Below are positions 9,516 to 18,169 of a stretch of 64,000 nucleotides of DNA, piece after piece; the stretch's first letter is position 1, and each line of letters opens with the position of its first letter. Origin of the DNA: Pseudomonas fulva 12-X (GTDB lineage: Bacteria > Pseudomonadota > Gammaproteobacteria > Pseudomonadales > Pseudomonadaceae); assembly GCF_000213805.1 (NCBI RefSeq), contig NC_015556.1, positions 2,991,001 to 3,055,000 of the forward strand, in the 5' to 3' direction. Made by a program: the position numbers and the translations under genes. The notes below the pieces were generated by a model. It ran no database searches and was not told the origin of the DNA. It was given only the letters and a program-made list of their open reading frames with translations.

Positions 9516-10313
9516 TCAATTCTGCACGCTCTGCACCGAACCACCGTCGACACGCAGGTTGCTGCCGTTGATGAAAGAAGCGCGCTCCGACACCAGCAGC
9601 GCGATGGCCGCGGCCACCTCCGCTGGCTGGCCGCGGCGTTGCTGGACGATGCCTGGGCGCTCTTCTTTCAGGAAACTTTGCACCGCCTCCTCGAAACTCA
9701 CGCCCATCTCCTCAGCGCGTTTTTTCATCATGCCGTCGGTCATACCGGTTTCGATAAAGGCCGGCGATACCGTATTGCACAGCACGCCGTGGGCCGCTTC
9801 CTTGTAGGACAGATTCTTGATGAAGGCCGCCAGCGCGGCCTTGGCCACGTTGTACACGGCCTCTTCCCAATACGGCTGCACGGCGTTTTCCGAGGTGATG
9901 CACACCAGCCGGCCCCAGCCGCGCTTGCGCATGGCCGGCACGGTTGCCCTGGCGATGCGCACGGCGGTGAAGAAGTCGGTATCCCAGGCTTCCTGGTAGT
10001 CGGCGTCGCTCAGCTGAAGCGGGTCGCCCTTGGCGCCGGTCACCCCGGCGGTATGCACAACAATATCGACTTTGCCGAAACGCACCTCGCCCTGGCGCAC
10101 CAGCTCATCGACCTCGGCTTGCCGGGTCATGTCCGCGGCGATCAGCAGCGGCTCGCCGGGCAGATCCGCTGCAGACTGCTGCAACGCATCCTGCTCGCGG
10201 TCGGTCAGTACCAGCTTCACGCCCTCCTCTGCCAACAGACGCGCGGTCGCCAGACCGATTCCGCCTGCCGCACCACTGATCAGTGCCACACGGTCTTTCA
10301 AGCCCAAGTCCAT
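9516..10313 (-). CDS. SDR family oxidoreductase
   Basis: A 265-residue classical short-chain dehydrogenase/reductase. The dinucleotide motif is SGAAGGIGLATARLL (TGxxxGxG type, residues 14-28), and the catalytic set is Ser about 141, Tyr about 154 (EEAVYNVAKAA) and Lys four residues later. An acidic residue after the second strand (LTDRE) predicts NAD(H) preference. The ATG at 10313 has GGAGAAGG upstream. The start overlaps the stop of the hydrolase gene by one base (TGATG), so the two are translationally coupled and downstream of pcaQ; they may handle an aromatic-derived alcohol or ketone, but the substrate is not evident. Confidence 0.9.
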   Translation of the reverse strand: MDLGLKDRVALISGAAGGIGLATARLLAEEGVKLVLTDREQDALQQSAADLPGEPLLIAADMTRQAEVDELVRQGEVRFGKVDIVVHTAGVTGAKGDPLQLSDADYQEAWDTDFFTAVRIARATVPAMRKRGWGRLVCITSENAVQPYWEEAVYNVAKAALAAFIKNLSYKEAAHGVLCNTVSPAFIETGMTDGMMKKRAEEMGVSFEEAVQSFLKEERPGIVQQRRGQPAEVAAAIALLVSERASFINGSNLRVDGGSVQSVQN

Positions 10314-11089
10314 CAACCTTCTCCTTCAGCGATACGAGTAGCGATCAAATGAGCGAATGCGAGCATCTGCTCGGCCAGCGCGCGGGGTGTCTGCAGCGGC
10401 ATCAAGTGCCCGGCGCCGGGCAAAGTCAGCACGGCGCTGTGGGGAAAGTGCGCCAGGGTGGTACGGCCCTGCTCTTCGGCATCCGGCACCTGACGGTCGT
10501 CAGCGCCGCAGATCAGCAGCGCCGGGTAAGGCAGGCTGCCGATGCGGTCCTGCCAGTCTTCGCGGCTGCCGTGATCGACCCAGGCACGCCAGGCCTCGAG
10601 GTTCACGCTCTGGGCGTCGGCAATGGCCACCTCGCGAAGATCGTCCGGCAGGCGGTGGAAACTGGATTCATCGACGAAGGCTTCGGCCTGTGCTCGGGAT
10701 GCGTCATAGGCGCGCTGGCGGTCGCGGTCGGCGTCGCTCATCGGCTGCGGGCCGGGCGGTGACGGCGCCACCAGAATCAGACCTTGCAGATAGTCGGGAC
10801 GCCGCGAGGCCAGCACGGTCGCGACCTTTCCGGTCATCGAGTGGCCAACCAGGATGCAGCGCTCGAGACCGAGTTCGAGAACGCTCTGGTCGATCTGATC
10901 GGCCATCTCGCTGACCGTATAACCGCTTACCGCACCGGCATCACCAAAGCCCGGCGTGTCGAGCGCAACGCAGCGATACTGGCGATCCAGATAAGGAATG
11001 GTCGGCCCCCAGGTACGGTGCGAGCCGCCGAGAAAGTGCATCAGCACAAAGGTGATCGGGCCTTGGCCCTGCTGGCTATGGGGGAGCAT
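10313..11089 (-). CDS. Alpha/beta hydrolase
   Basis: A 258-residue alpha/beta-hydrolase fold protein. The oxyanion-hole segment is LMHFLGGSHRTW, the nucleophile elbow is GHSMTG near residue 93, the acid is in LLICGADDRQVPD, and the catalytic His is in GAGHLMPLQTP. The size resembles 3-oxoadipate enol-lactonase (PcaD) and related C-C bond or ester hydrolases, but the elbow and cap differ enough that I do not call it pcaD. It is 73 bp downstream of pcaQ and coupled to the following SDR gene, so it may belong to an aromatic or alicyclic degradation route under PcaQ or read-through control. Confidence 0.85.
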   Translation of the reverse strand: MLPHSQQGQGPITFVLMHFLGGSHRTWGPTIPYLDRQYRCVALDTPGFGDAGAVSGYTVSEMADQIDQSVLELGLERCILVGHSMTGKVATVLASRRPDYLQGLILVAPSPPGPQPMSDADRDRQRAYDASRAQAEAFVDESSFHRLPDDLREVAIADAQSVNLEAWRAWVDHGSREDWQDRIGSLPYPALLICGADDRQVPDAEEQGRTTLAHFPHSAVLTLPGAGHLMPLQTPRALAEQMLAFAHLIATRIAEGEG

Positions 11090-11162
11090 CGAACGCCTGC
11101 CTCATGGGTGTTCAAAGTGGAAAGCGAGGCGGCGTCGGGAGTTCAGATAATCGCTGAGAGGC

Positions 11163-12101
11163 TCAGGCGGATAAGGTCGGGTCGGCGTTTCGCTCCTGCG
11201 CCAATTCCCGCAACGTCTCGCAGCACCACTGCGCCGCCAGTGACAGCGGCAGCGCGGCGTTGCTGCAGATACCCACCGAGCCGCCGGGCTCGCGAATACC
11301 CAGGGCCAGTTCGGCCAGCTCGCCACCCTGCAGATCGAGACGCACGGCATCCAGCGGCGCCACCCATACGGCATCGCTCTGCTGCACGTAGCGGCGGCTG
11401 AGCGCCGGCGACAGGGTTTCCAGACGCTGGCGTGGCTGCGGCACGCCGCATTGCACGAACAGGCTGTCGGCGTAGCGGCGAATGGTGGTGCCGGCCAGCG
11501 GCAGCACAACGGGGTAATCGCCCAACTGGCTGAGGCCGGCATCGCCCAGGGCCAGCAACGGATGCTCGGGCCTCACCACCAGGCTCATCGACTCGCTGTA
11601 CAGGTGCTCGAAGGTCAGGCCCTGGATTTCCGGGCTGTCGGTCATGCGCCCGACTACCAGATCCAGCTCGCCGACGCGCAGCTGCGCCAGCAGGTAGGCG
11701 CTGGGCCCGGTGGCGACGCTGACCACCAGCGCCGCGTGGCGCACGTGCAGGCGCCGCACCACCTCGGGAATCAGCAGGCTCTCCACCGTCGACAGCACAC
11801 CGACGCGCACCTGCCCGGCGTCATGCTCGCCGCTACGCAGGCTGTTCACACCGTCGCGCAGCGCCTGCACGCAGGGGCCGGCGTAACGCATAAAAGCCAG
11901 CCCTGCCGAGGTCAGGCTGACGCCCGCCTTGCCGCGCTCGAACAGCGAGGCGTCGAGGATTTCCTCCAGCTCGCGGATGGTCTTCGAGATAGCCGGCTGG
12001 CTGACCGCCAGGGCGTCGGCCGCCTTGGCGAAGCTGCGCTGCCGGGCGATTTCCAGAAAGCAGGTCAGGTGACGGAATTTGATGCGGTTGTCGAGGTTCA
12101 T
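11163..12101 (-). CDS. pcaQ: LysR-type regulator PcaQ
   Basis: A 312-residue LysR-type regulator. The winged-helix domain is MNLDNRIKFRHLTCFLEIAR followed by SFAKAADALAVSQPAISKTIRELEEILDASLFERGKAGVSLT, which closely resembles the start of PcaQ proteins; the rest is the two-lobed effector domain (QVRVGVLSTVESLLIPEVVRRL, LDLVVGR). PcaQ activates the pcaHG genes in response to beta-carboxy-cis,cis-muconate in characterised systems. The start at 12101 is where the family begins; the frame is open to 12260. In PAO1 pcaQ is adjacent to pcaHG, but here five genes intervene. A matching operator lies upstream of pcaH at 7485-7516. Confidence 0.9.
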   Translation of the reverse strand: MNLDNRIKFRHLTCFLEIARQRSFAKAADALAVSQPAISKTIRELEEILDASLFERGKAGVSLTSAGLAFMRYAGPCVQALRDGVNSLRSGEHDAGQVRVGVLSTVESLLIPEVVRRLHVRHAALVVSVATGPSAYLLAQLRVGELDLVVGRMTDSPEIQGLTFEHLYSESMSLVVRPEHPLLALGDAGLSQLGDYPVVLPLAGTTIRRYADSLFVQCGVPQPRQRLETLSPALSRRYVQQSDAVWVAPLDAVRLDLQGGELAELALGIREPGGSVGICSNAALPLSLAAQWCCETLRELAQERNADPTLSA

Positions 12102-12819
12102 GGCCGGATGCGCTGGTTGAGGCCCGGCAACAGTATCAGAACCCTGTTGGCACCGTCGGCCGTTCATGATCTGCAACAGCGTGCCTCCCCTCCGCGGCCA
12201 GATGAACGCTGCATTCAGTGCGCGGCAGCTCCGTTGTTCGAGATGCCTTGAAAGCACCAAAACGAATGCTGGCCACTGGTGGCACTTAATCCTTTTGCCA
12301 TGAAATATCGAACGGCTTGTAGAACAATAAAAACAGTGAACTTAGTTAGTTGTTCGGCCGTTCAAAATAAATGCAACTTTCGCCCAGTTAGTTGCGCTGT
12401 AAGTTGTAAAGGAACTGTCAAGCTTTTGTACAACCAAGCCCGCTCTGGCGAAACATGACCGCTCGTCGCCTGGCGCCGGCGCAAATGCCAGAAAGCCCCT
12501 CATAGAGGGCCTGAAGAGCAGCGCAAAGCCCGCTCCTAAACCGCCTATCGCAGGCGAAACCCCGCAACTTGCCGGGCAATGGCAGCGAAAACCTGCTGTT
12601 ACCCATAAGTTCCCCGATACCCCGGCAGGCTTCTGAAAATAGTCGAAACTTCTTATTCGCGGGCTGGGTCATCAACTAGGTGGGAATTAATCACCAGCAA
12701 GCAGCTTTTCCTCCTGCCCCGATACGGCAATCAACTGGAAAGACAGGCGGCATATTCCCGTCGGCGTGCAAGCGAACGAACTATTTACGGGTCAAGGAAA
12801 GAATCGAGCGGAGGATGGT
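12102..12819. other. 718-bp intergenic region before the glgA operon
   Basis: Divergent promoter region between pcaQ (minus) and glgA (plus). Bases 12290-12425 are clearly richer in A and T than the surroundings, as expected for promoter DNA, and contain two copies of TTAGTTG (12346 and 12388). A short minus-strand frame at 12418-12675 has no recognisable product and I do not annotate it. No convincing sigma consensus could be assigned by eye. The last part holds the glgA ribosome site GGAGG at 12810. Confidence 0.5.
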
Positions 12820-14358
12820 ATGGGAAACGCTGTTGCAGCATCACGGTTTGACCAATCGGTCTTGGTAGAAACACCCCTCAAGTCCTCGAACACAGTTACC
12901 AACCTGCATGCGGCCAAGAAGAAGATCCTCTTCGTCAGCCCCGAACTGGCCGACCTGATCAAGGTCGGCGGCCTGGGCGACGTGTCCGCGTCGCTGCCGC
13001 GGGCGATGAACGCCGACCACGACGTGCGCGTGCTGATCCCGGGTTACCGCCAGGTTCTCAATAGCGGCCACGCCATTCGTGATGTCGGCAGCGTGCCGGG
13101 CCATGCCGCCCTGCCGCCGGCACGCATCGGCTGCATGACCCTGCCCGACGGCCTGATCGTCTACGTGCTGATCTGCCCCGAGTTGTTCGACCGCGACGGC
13201 ACTCCGTACGGCGATGCCCAGGGCCGTGACTGGGCCGACAACCACATCCGCTTCGCCAGCCTGGGCCTGGCTGCCGCCGAGATCGCCGCCGGTACCGCGT
13301 GCCTGAGCTGGTGCCCGGAAGTCGTTCACGCCAACGACTGGCCGGCGGCCCTGGCCCCGGCCTACATGAGCTGGCGCGGCCTGCAGACCCCCACCGTGTT
13401 CACCATCCACAACCTCGCCTACCAGGGCCTGTGCAGCCTGGAATGCAGCCCGGAACTGGGCCTGCCCTCTTCTGCCTGCGGCCATCAGGGCATGGAGTTC
13501 TACGGTCGACTGTCGTTCCTCAAAGCCGGTCTGGTGTACTCCGACCACGTCACCACGGTGAGTGAGAACTACGCCCGCGAGATCACCACCCCGGAATTCG
13601 GCTGCGGCCTGGAAGGCATGCTGCAGTTCAAGGTGCAGCTCAATCAGCTCAGCGGCATTCCCAACGGTATCGACGACAGCTGGGATTCAGTCAACGACCC
13701 GCACCTGGTGCAGGGCTTCGACGCCCATGACTGGGAGGGCAAGCGTGCCAACACTCGCCACGTCGAGCAGATGTTCGGCCTGGAGCAGAGCGATGGCCCG
13801 CTGTTCGCCGTGGTCTCGCGCCTGGTGCAGCAAAAAGGCATCGACATGACCCTGGAGATCGCCGACACCATCGTCGCCGAAGGCGGTCGCATCGCCATCA
13901 TCGGCCGTGGCGAGGAGCATCTCGAGGAAGCGGTTCGCGAACTGGCCCGTCGTCATCCGGGCAAGGTCGGCGCCAACGTCGGCTTCAACGAAGCCGATGC
14001 CCGTTGCATGTTCGCCGGCAGCGACTTCCTGCTGATGCCGTCGCGCTTCGAGCCCTGCGGCCTCAGCCAGATGTATGCCCAGCGCTTCGGCTCACTGCCG
14101 ATCGCCCGCGCCACCGGCGGCCTGGCCGACACCATCGAAGATGGCGTCAACGGCTTCCTGTTCAAGGAGCCGAGCAGCGACAGCTACCTGGCCGCCGTGC
14201 GCCGCGCCATGGCCATCCACCGCAACCCGGAACTGCTCAACGCCATGCGCGCCCACGCCATGGCCGCGCCGCTGTACTGGAAGCAGTCCGTGGAACCCTA
14301 TGCCGCGCTGTATCGCAAGCTGGTGGCCGCGAAAACATCGGGTGGGAAGCTGGTCTGA
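12820..14358 (+). CDS. glgA: Glycogen synthase GlgA (GT5)
   Basis: A 512-residue glycosyltransferase family 5 enzyme that elongates alpha-1,4-glucan from a nucleotide-glucose donor. The sugar-nucleotide lysine motif is KVGGLGDV (Lys48), the second-domain motif is SRFEPCGLSQMYAQRFGSLP near residue 408, followed by ATGGLADTI. The ATG at 12820 has GGAGG five bases upstream; an in-frame ATG at 12766 gives an 18-residue extension without a ribosome site. It heads a ten-gene overlapping operon. No glgC (ADP-glucose pyrophosphorylase) is present in the window, so the glucose donor may come from elsewhere or be UDP-glucose. Confidence 0.95.
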   Translation: MGNAVAASRFDQSVLVETPLKSSNTVTNLHAAKKKILFVSPELADLIKVGGLGDVSASLPRAMNADHDVRVLIPGYRQVLNSGHAIRDVGSVPGHAALPPARIGCMTLPDGLIVYVLICPELFDRDGTPYGDAQGRDWADNHIRFASLGLAAAEIAAGTACLSWCPEVVHANDWPAALAPAYMSWRGLQTPTVFTIHNLAYQGLCSLECSPELGLPSSACGHQGMEFYGRLSFLKAGLVYSDHVTTVSENYAREITTPEFGCGLEGMLQFKVQLNQLSGIPNGIDDSWDSVNDPHLVQGFDAHDWEGKRANTRHVEQMFGLEQSDGPLFAVVSRLVQQKGIDMTLEIADTIVAEGGRIAIIGRGEEHLEEAVRELARRHPGKVGANVGFNEADARCMFAGSDFLLMPSRFEPCGLSQMYAQRFGSLPIARATGGLADTIEDGVNGFLFKEPSSDSYLAAVRRAMAIHRNPELLNAMRAHAMAAPLYWKQSVEPYAALYRKLVAAKTSGGKLV

Positions 14359-16094
14359 TGCCTGAAGTGAAACACAGACACGGCGCCTGGCCGGACGCAA
14401 CCGGCCACACCCACTTTGCCCTGTGGGCGCCAGACGCCAAGCGCGTCGCAGTAAAACTGCACGAAGACTCCCAGCACGAGATGACCGCCAGCGCCGAAGG
14501 CTGGTACACCGCCACCCTTCCGGTGGCGGCGGGCACCGACTACCACTACCTGATCGACGAACACCTGCTGGTGCCGGATCCGGCTTCGCGCTGGCAGGCC
14601 AACGACGTACACGGCCCCAGCCGCGTCGCCGATCCATCCCGATACAAATGGCGCAGCACCGACTGGCAGGGCCGCCCCTGGCAGGAAACGGTGCTCTACG
14701 AACTGCATGTCGGCGCCCTCGGCGGCTACCAGGCGGTCGAAGCGCGGCTTCAGGAGCTGGCCGACCTGGGCGTCACCGCCATCGAGCTGATGCCTCTGGG
14801 TGAGTTTCCCGGCGGCCGCAACTGGGGTTACGACGGCGTGCTGCCCTTCGCCCCGGACTCCTCCTACGGCACACCGGATCAGCTGCGCGCGCTGATCGAC
14901 CGCGCCCATGAGCTGGGCCTGATGGTGTTCATCGACGTGGTGTACAACCACTTCGGCCCGGACGGCAATTACCTGGGCCAGTACGCCAGCGACTTCTTCC
15001 GCGAAGACCTGCACACGCCCTGGGGCCCGGCCATCGATTTTCGCCGCCGCCAGGTGCGCGACTACTTCATCGACAACGCCCTGATGTGGGTGCATGACTA
15101 CCGCGTCGACGGCCTGCGTTTCGACGCCGTGCACGCCATTGGCGAACGCGATTTCCTGCTTGAACTGGCCGAGCGTCTGCGCACCTCGATTCCCGCCTCG
15201 CGTCATCTGCATCTGGTGCTGGAAAACGAGCACAACGACGCCGAGCTGCTGCAGCAAGGCTTCGACGCCCAGTGGAACGACGACGGCCATAACGTGCTGC
15301 ATCATCTGCTGACCGGCGAGCGCGAAGGCTACTACGCCGACTTCGCCAGCGATGCCACGCACAAGCTGGCCCGCTGCCTGCGCGAAGGCTTCATCTATCA
15401 GGGTGAAACCACCCGCCACGGCACCGTCCGCGGCAGCAGCAGCGGCCACCTGTCGCCGAGCGCCTTCGTGCTGTTCCTGCAGAACCACGATCAGGTCGGC
15501 AACCGCGCTGTCGGTGAACGCCTGCGCACGCTGGCCGATGACGACGCGCTGAAAAGCGCCACCGCCCTGCTGCTGCTCAGCCCAATGATTCCGCTGCTGT
15601 TCATGGGCGAGGAATGGGGCAGCGAGCAGCCGTTCCAGTTCTTCACCTCCCACAACGATGAGCTTGGCGAGGCAGTGCGCAAGGGGCGCCAGAACGAATT
15701 CAAGGATTTCTCCAAATTCTCCGGCCAGGCCATTCCGGCCCCGAATGACGCCAGCACCTTCGAGACCTCGAAGCCCGACCACCACAACCGAGACACGGCG
15801 GATGGCGAGGCCTGGCTGGCGTTCTATCGCGAGCTGCTGAGCCTGCGCCACCAGCACATCGTGCCACGCCTGGCAGGTAGCCAGGCCCTGGAAAGCCGGG
15901 TGCTCGGCGAGGCTGCTGTAGCTGCCAGCTGGCAACTTGGCGACGGCCGGGTACTGCATATCGCCCTCAATCTGGGCAGCGAGCCGGTCGAATCCGCTTT
16001 ACCGCAATCCGCCCGCACCCTGTTCAGCTACCGCGCGGACGGTGATCACCTGCTCGCTCGCAGCGTGCGGGTTGTGCTGGAGGGCGCGGTATGA
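14358..16094 (+). CDS. treZ: Malto-oligosyltrehalose trehalohydrolase TreZ
   Basis: A 578-residue GH13 enzyme that releases trehalose from maltooligosyl-trehalose made by TreY. An N-terminal CBM48-like domain (residues about 5-95: HTHFALWAPDAKRVAVKL) precedes the barrel. Catalytic residues: Asp256 in GLRFDAVHA (nucleophile), Glu289 in LVLENEHND (acid/base) and the Asp in FLQNHDQVGN. Region I is FIDVVYNHFG. The ATG at 14358 overlaps the glgA stop in ATGA, a sign of translational coupling, and the same arrangement follows at its own stop. Length is usual for TreZ. Confidence 0.96.
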   Translation: MPEVKHRHGAWPDATGHTHFALWAPDAKRVAVKLHEDSQHEMTASAEGWYTATLPVAAGTDYHYLIDEHLLVPDPASRWQANDVHGPSRVADPSRYKWRSTDWQGRPWQETVLYELHVGALGGYQAVEARLQELADLGVTAIELMPLGEFPGGRNWGYDGVLPFAPDSSYGTPDQLRALIDRAHELGLMVFIDVVYNHFGPDGNYLGQYASDFFREDLHTPWGPAIDFRRRQVRDYFIDNALMWVHDYRVDGLRFDAVHAIGERDFLLELAERLRTSIPASRHLHLVLENEHNDAELLQQGFDAQWNDDGHNVLHHLLTGEREGYYADFASDATHKLARCLREGFIYQGETTRHGTVRGSSSGHLSPSAFVLFLQNHDQVGNRAVGERLRTLADDDALKSATALLLLSPMIPLLFMGEEWGSEQPFQFFTSHNDELGEAVRKGRQNEFKDFSKFSGQAIPAPNDASTFETSKPDHHNRDTADGEAWLAFYRELLSLRHQHIVPRLAGSQALESRVLGEAAVAASWQLGDGRVLHIALNLGSEPVESALPQSARTLFSYRADGDHLLARSVRVVLEGAV

Positions 16095-18169
16095 GCGATG
16101 CACGCCTGGCAGAACTGAGCAAGGCCGCGGGCCTGAGCGTCGACTGGATCGACGCCGACGGCAACGCCCAATCGGTCAAACCCGAACACCAGCGTCGCCT
16201 GCTCGATGCCCTTGGCTATCCCGCCGCGGATGACGAGCAGATCGAAGCCAGCCTGGCGCAGCTGAAGCAACGCGAAGACAACCTGGCCCTCGGCCCGCTG
16301 GTGACCCTCGACCAGCAGCAGGCTCTGGACCTGACCCGTTATTTCCCGCCGGGTACACCCTTCGAGATTCAGCTCGAACAGGGCGAACGCCTGGAAGGCC
16401 GGCTGGATGATAGCGGCCGCCTGCCGGTGATCGGCACCACCGGCTATCACCAATTGCGCATCGCTGGCGGCGAAGTGACCCTGGCCGTGGCGCCCGCCGC
16501 GTGCCCCAGCGTTGCCGAGCTGGCCGGTCGCAGCGGCGCGAAGATCTGGGGCCTCAGCGCCCAGCTGTATTCGCTGCGCCGCCCGGGTGACGGCGGCCTG
16601 GGCGATACCCAGGCGCTGGAAGCCTTGGTGCGCAGCGCCGCTGCACGGGGTGCAGACGCGGTGGCGATCAGCCCGATGCACGCCATGTTCAGCGCCAACC
16701 TGCACACCTACAGCCCCTATTCGCCGTCCAGCCGGCTGTTTTTCAACGTGCTGCATGCTGCACCGGCCAGTGTGCTCGGAGAGGCAGCGGTGCAGCAGGC
16801 GATCCGCACCTGCGGTCTGGGCGAGGAACTGGCGCGCCTGGAAGGCCTGGAGCTGATCGACTGGCCGGGCGTCGCCAGCGCGCGCATGCAGATCCTGCGG
16901 CAGCTGCACGCGGACTTTGCCGCCAGCATCCATCCGCTGCAGGCCGACTTCGAGGCGTTCCGCCAGGCTGGCGGCGATGCCCTGCGCCAGCACTGCCGCT
17001 TCGAGGCGCTGCGCGGCTTCATGGACCTCAACGGCCTGCCGGTCGACTGGCGGGCCTGGCCCGAGCAGTACCGCGACCCTGCCAGCCCGGCGGTGGAACA
17101 GTTCTGCGCAGGCCATCAGCACGAGATCGAATTCCACACCTTCGCCCAATGGCTGGTGGCCCGTTGCCTGCAAGGCGCGCAGGCGGCAGCCCGTGAAGCG
17201 GGCATGGCGGTCGGCCTGATCGCCGACCTGGCCGTCGGCGCCGATGCCGCTGGCAGCCAGGCCTGGGGCCGGCAGGCCGAACTGCTGCAGTCGGTCAGCG
17301 TCGGTGCACCACCGGACATTCTCAATCGCTCGGGGCAAAACTGGGGCGTGTCGGCGTTCTCACCCCAGGGCCTGCAGGAGAATGGCTTTCGCGCCTATAT
17401 CGAAATGTTGCGCGCCAACCTGGCCCACGCCGGCGGCATGCGCATCGACCATGTGATGACGATGCGTCGCCTTTGGGTGATCCCTGCGGGCGAGGACTCG
17501 TCTGCCGGCGCCTACCTCAACTATCCCTTCCAGGATCTGCTGCGCCTGCTGTGCCTGGAGGCCGAGCGCCACCGCGCGCTGATCATCGGCGAGGACCTGG
17601 GCACGGTGCCCGACGGCCTGCGGGAAGAACTCGCGGCACGCAACATTCTCGGCATGCGCGTGCTGCTGTTCGAGCAGAGCAATGGCCACTTCCACGCTCC
17701 GGCCCATTGGCCGCGTGACGCCCTAGCCACCACCACAACCCATGATCTGCCGAGCATTCGCGGCTGGCTCGCCTCCCGCGACATCCATTGGCGCCAGGCT
17801 GCGGGCCACCGCAGCGACGACTACACCAACCAGGATCATCACTTGCGCGCCCAGGAAACCCGAGCACTGCACCAGGCTCTGCACGAGCACGGCCACGCCA
17901 CCGCCGACCAGATGGACGACGGCCAACAGCTGGACGCCAGCATCGCCTTCATTGGCAGCACGCCGGCGCCGCTGGTGCTGCTGCCGCTGGAAGACGCCAT
18001 GGCTGCCATGGAGCAGCCCAACCTGCCAGGCCCCGGCGACGAACACCCGAACTGGCGCCGCCGTTGGGCCGAAAATGCCGACAGCATGCTCGACGCCCCG
18101 GCCGTCGCCCATCGCCTGCAGCGTCTGCAATGGGCGCGCAACCTGGCGGAGGGCCTCGGCCATGACTAA
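16091..18169 (+). CDS. malQ: 4-alpha-glucanotransferase (amylomaltase) MalQ
   Basis: A 692-residue GH77 disproportionating enzyme: it moves maltodextrin segments between chains, releasing glucose. The N-terminal ~130 residues form the extension seen in proteobacterial MalQ, then KIWGLSAQLYSLRRPGDGGLGD marks the barrel start. Asp453 in GGMRIDHVMTMRRLW is the nucleophile, Glu501 in LIIGEDLGTVP the acid/base and THDLPSIRGW contains the transition-state Asp. It overlaps treZ by 4 bp and treY by 8 bp. In this operon MalQ probably recycles short oligosaccharides left after TreY/TreZ and GlgX action back to lengths that GlgP or TreY can use. Confidence 0.95.
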   Translation: MSDARLAELSKAAGLSVDWIDADGNAQSVKPEHQRRLLDALGYPAADDEQIEASLAQLKQREDNLALGPLVTLDQQQALDLTRYFPPGTPFEIQLEQGERLEGRLDDSGRLPVIGTTGYHQLRIAGGEVTLAVAPAACPSVAELAGRSGAKIWGLSAQLYSLRRPGDGGLGDTQALEALVRSAAARGADAVAISPMHAMFSANLHTYSPYSPSSRLFFNVLHAAPASVLGEAAVQQAIRTCGLGEELARLEGLELIDWPGVASARMQILRQLHADFAASIHPLQADFEAFRQAGGDALRQHCRFEALRGFMDLNGLPVDWRAWPEQYRDPASPAVEQFCAGHQHEIEFHTFAQWLVARCLQGAQAAAREAGMAVGLIADLAVGADAAGSQAWGRQAELLQSVSVGAPPDILNRSGQNWGVSAFSPQGLQENGFRAYIEMLRANLAHAGGMRIDHVMTMRRLWVIPAGEDSSAGAYLNYPFQDLLRLLCLEAERHRALIIGEDLGTVPDGLREELAARNILGMRVLLFEQSNGHFHAPAHWPRDALATTTTHDLPSIRGWLASRDIHWRQAAGHRSDDYTNQDHHLRAQETRALHQALHEHGHATADQMDDGQQLDASIAFIGSTPAPLVLLPLEDAMAAMEQPNLPGPGDEHPNWRRRWAENADSMLDAPAVAHRLQRLQWARNLAEGLGHD

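Noticed and set aside
10313..11089. Assignment of the hydrolase as pcaD
   Set aside because: Fold and size fit, but the nucleophile motif GHSMTG and flanks differ from PcaD and the gene is not in a pca cluster with pcaB/C/I/J.
12418..12675. 85-codon minus-strand open frame in the gap before glgA
   Set aside because: No ribosome site, no recognisable domain and base composition like non-coding DNA; the surrounding AT-rich part looks like promoter DNA.
17742..18161. Upstream extension of treY to give a 1,074-residue protein
   Set aside because: It lies in another frame of malQ and ends just where the TreY family normally starts; the overlapping ATG at 18162 is the likely start.
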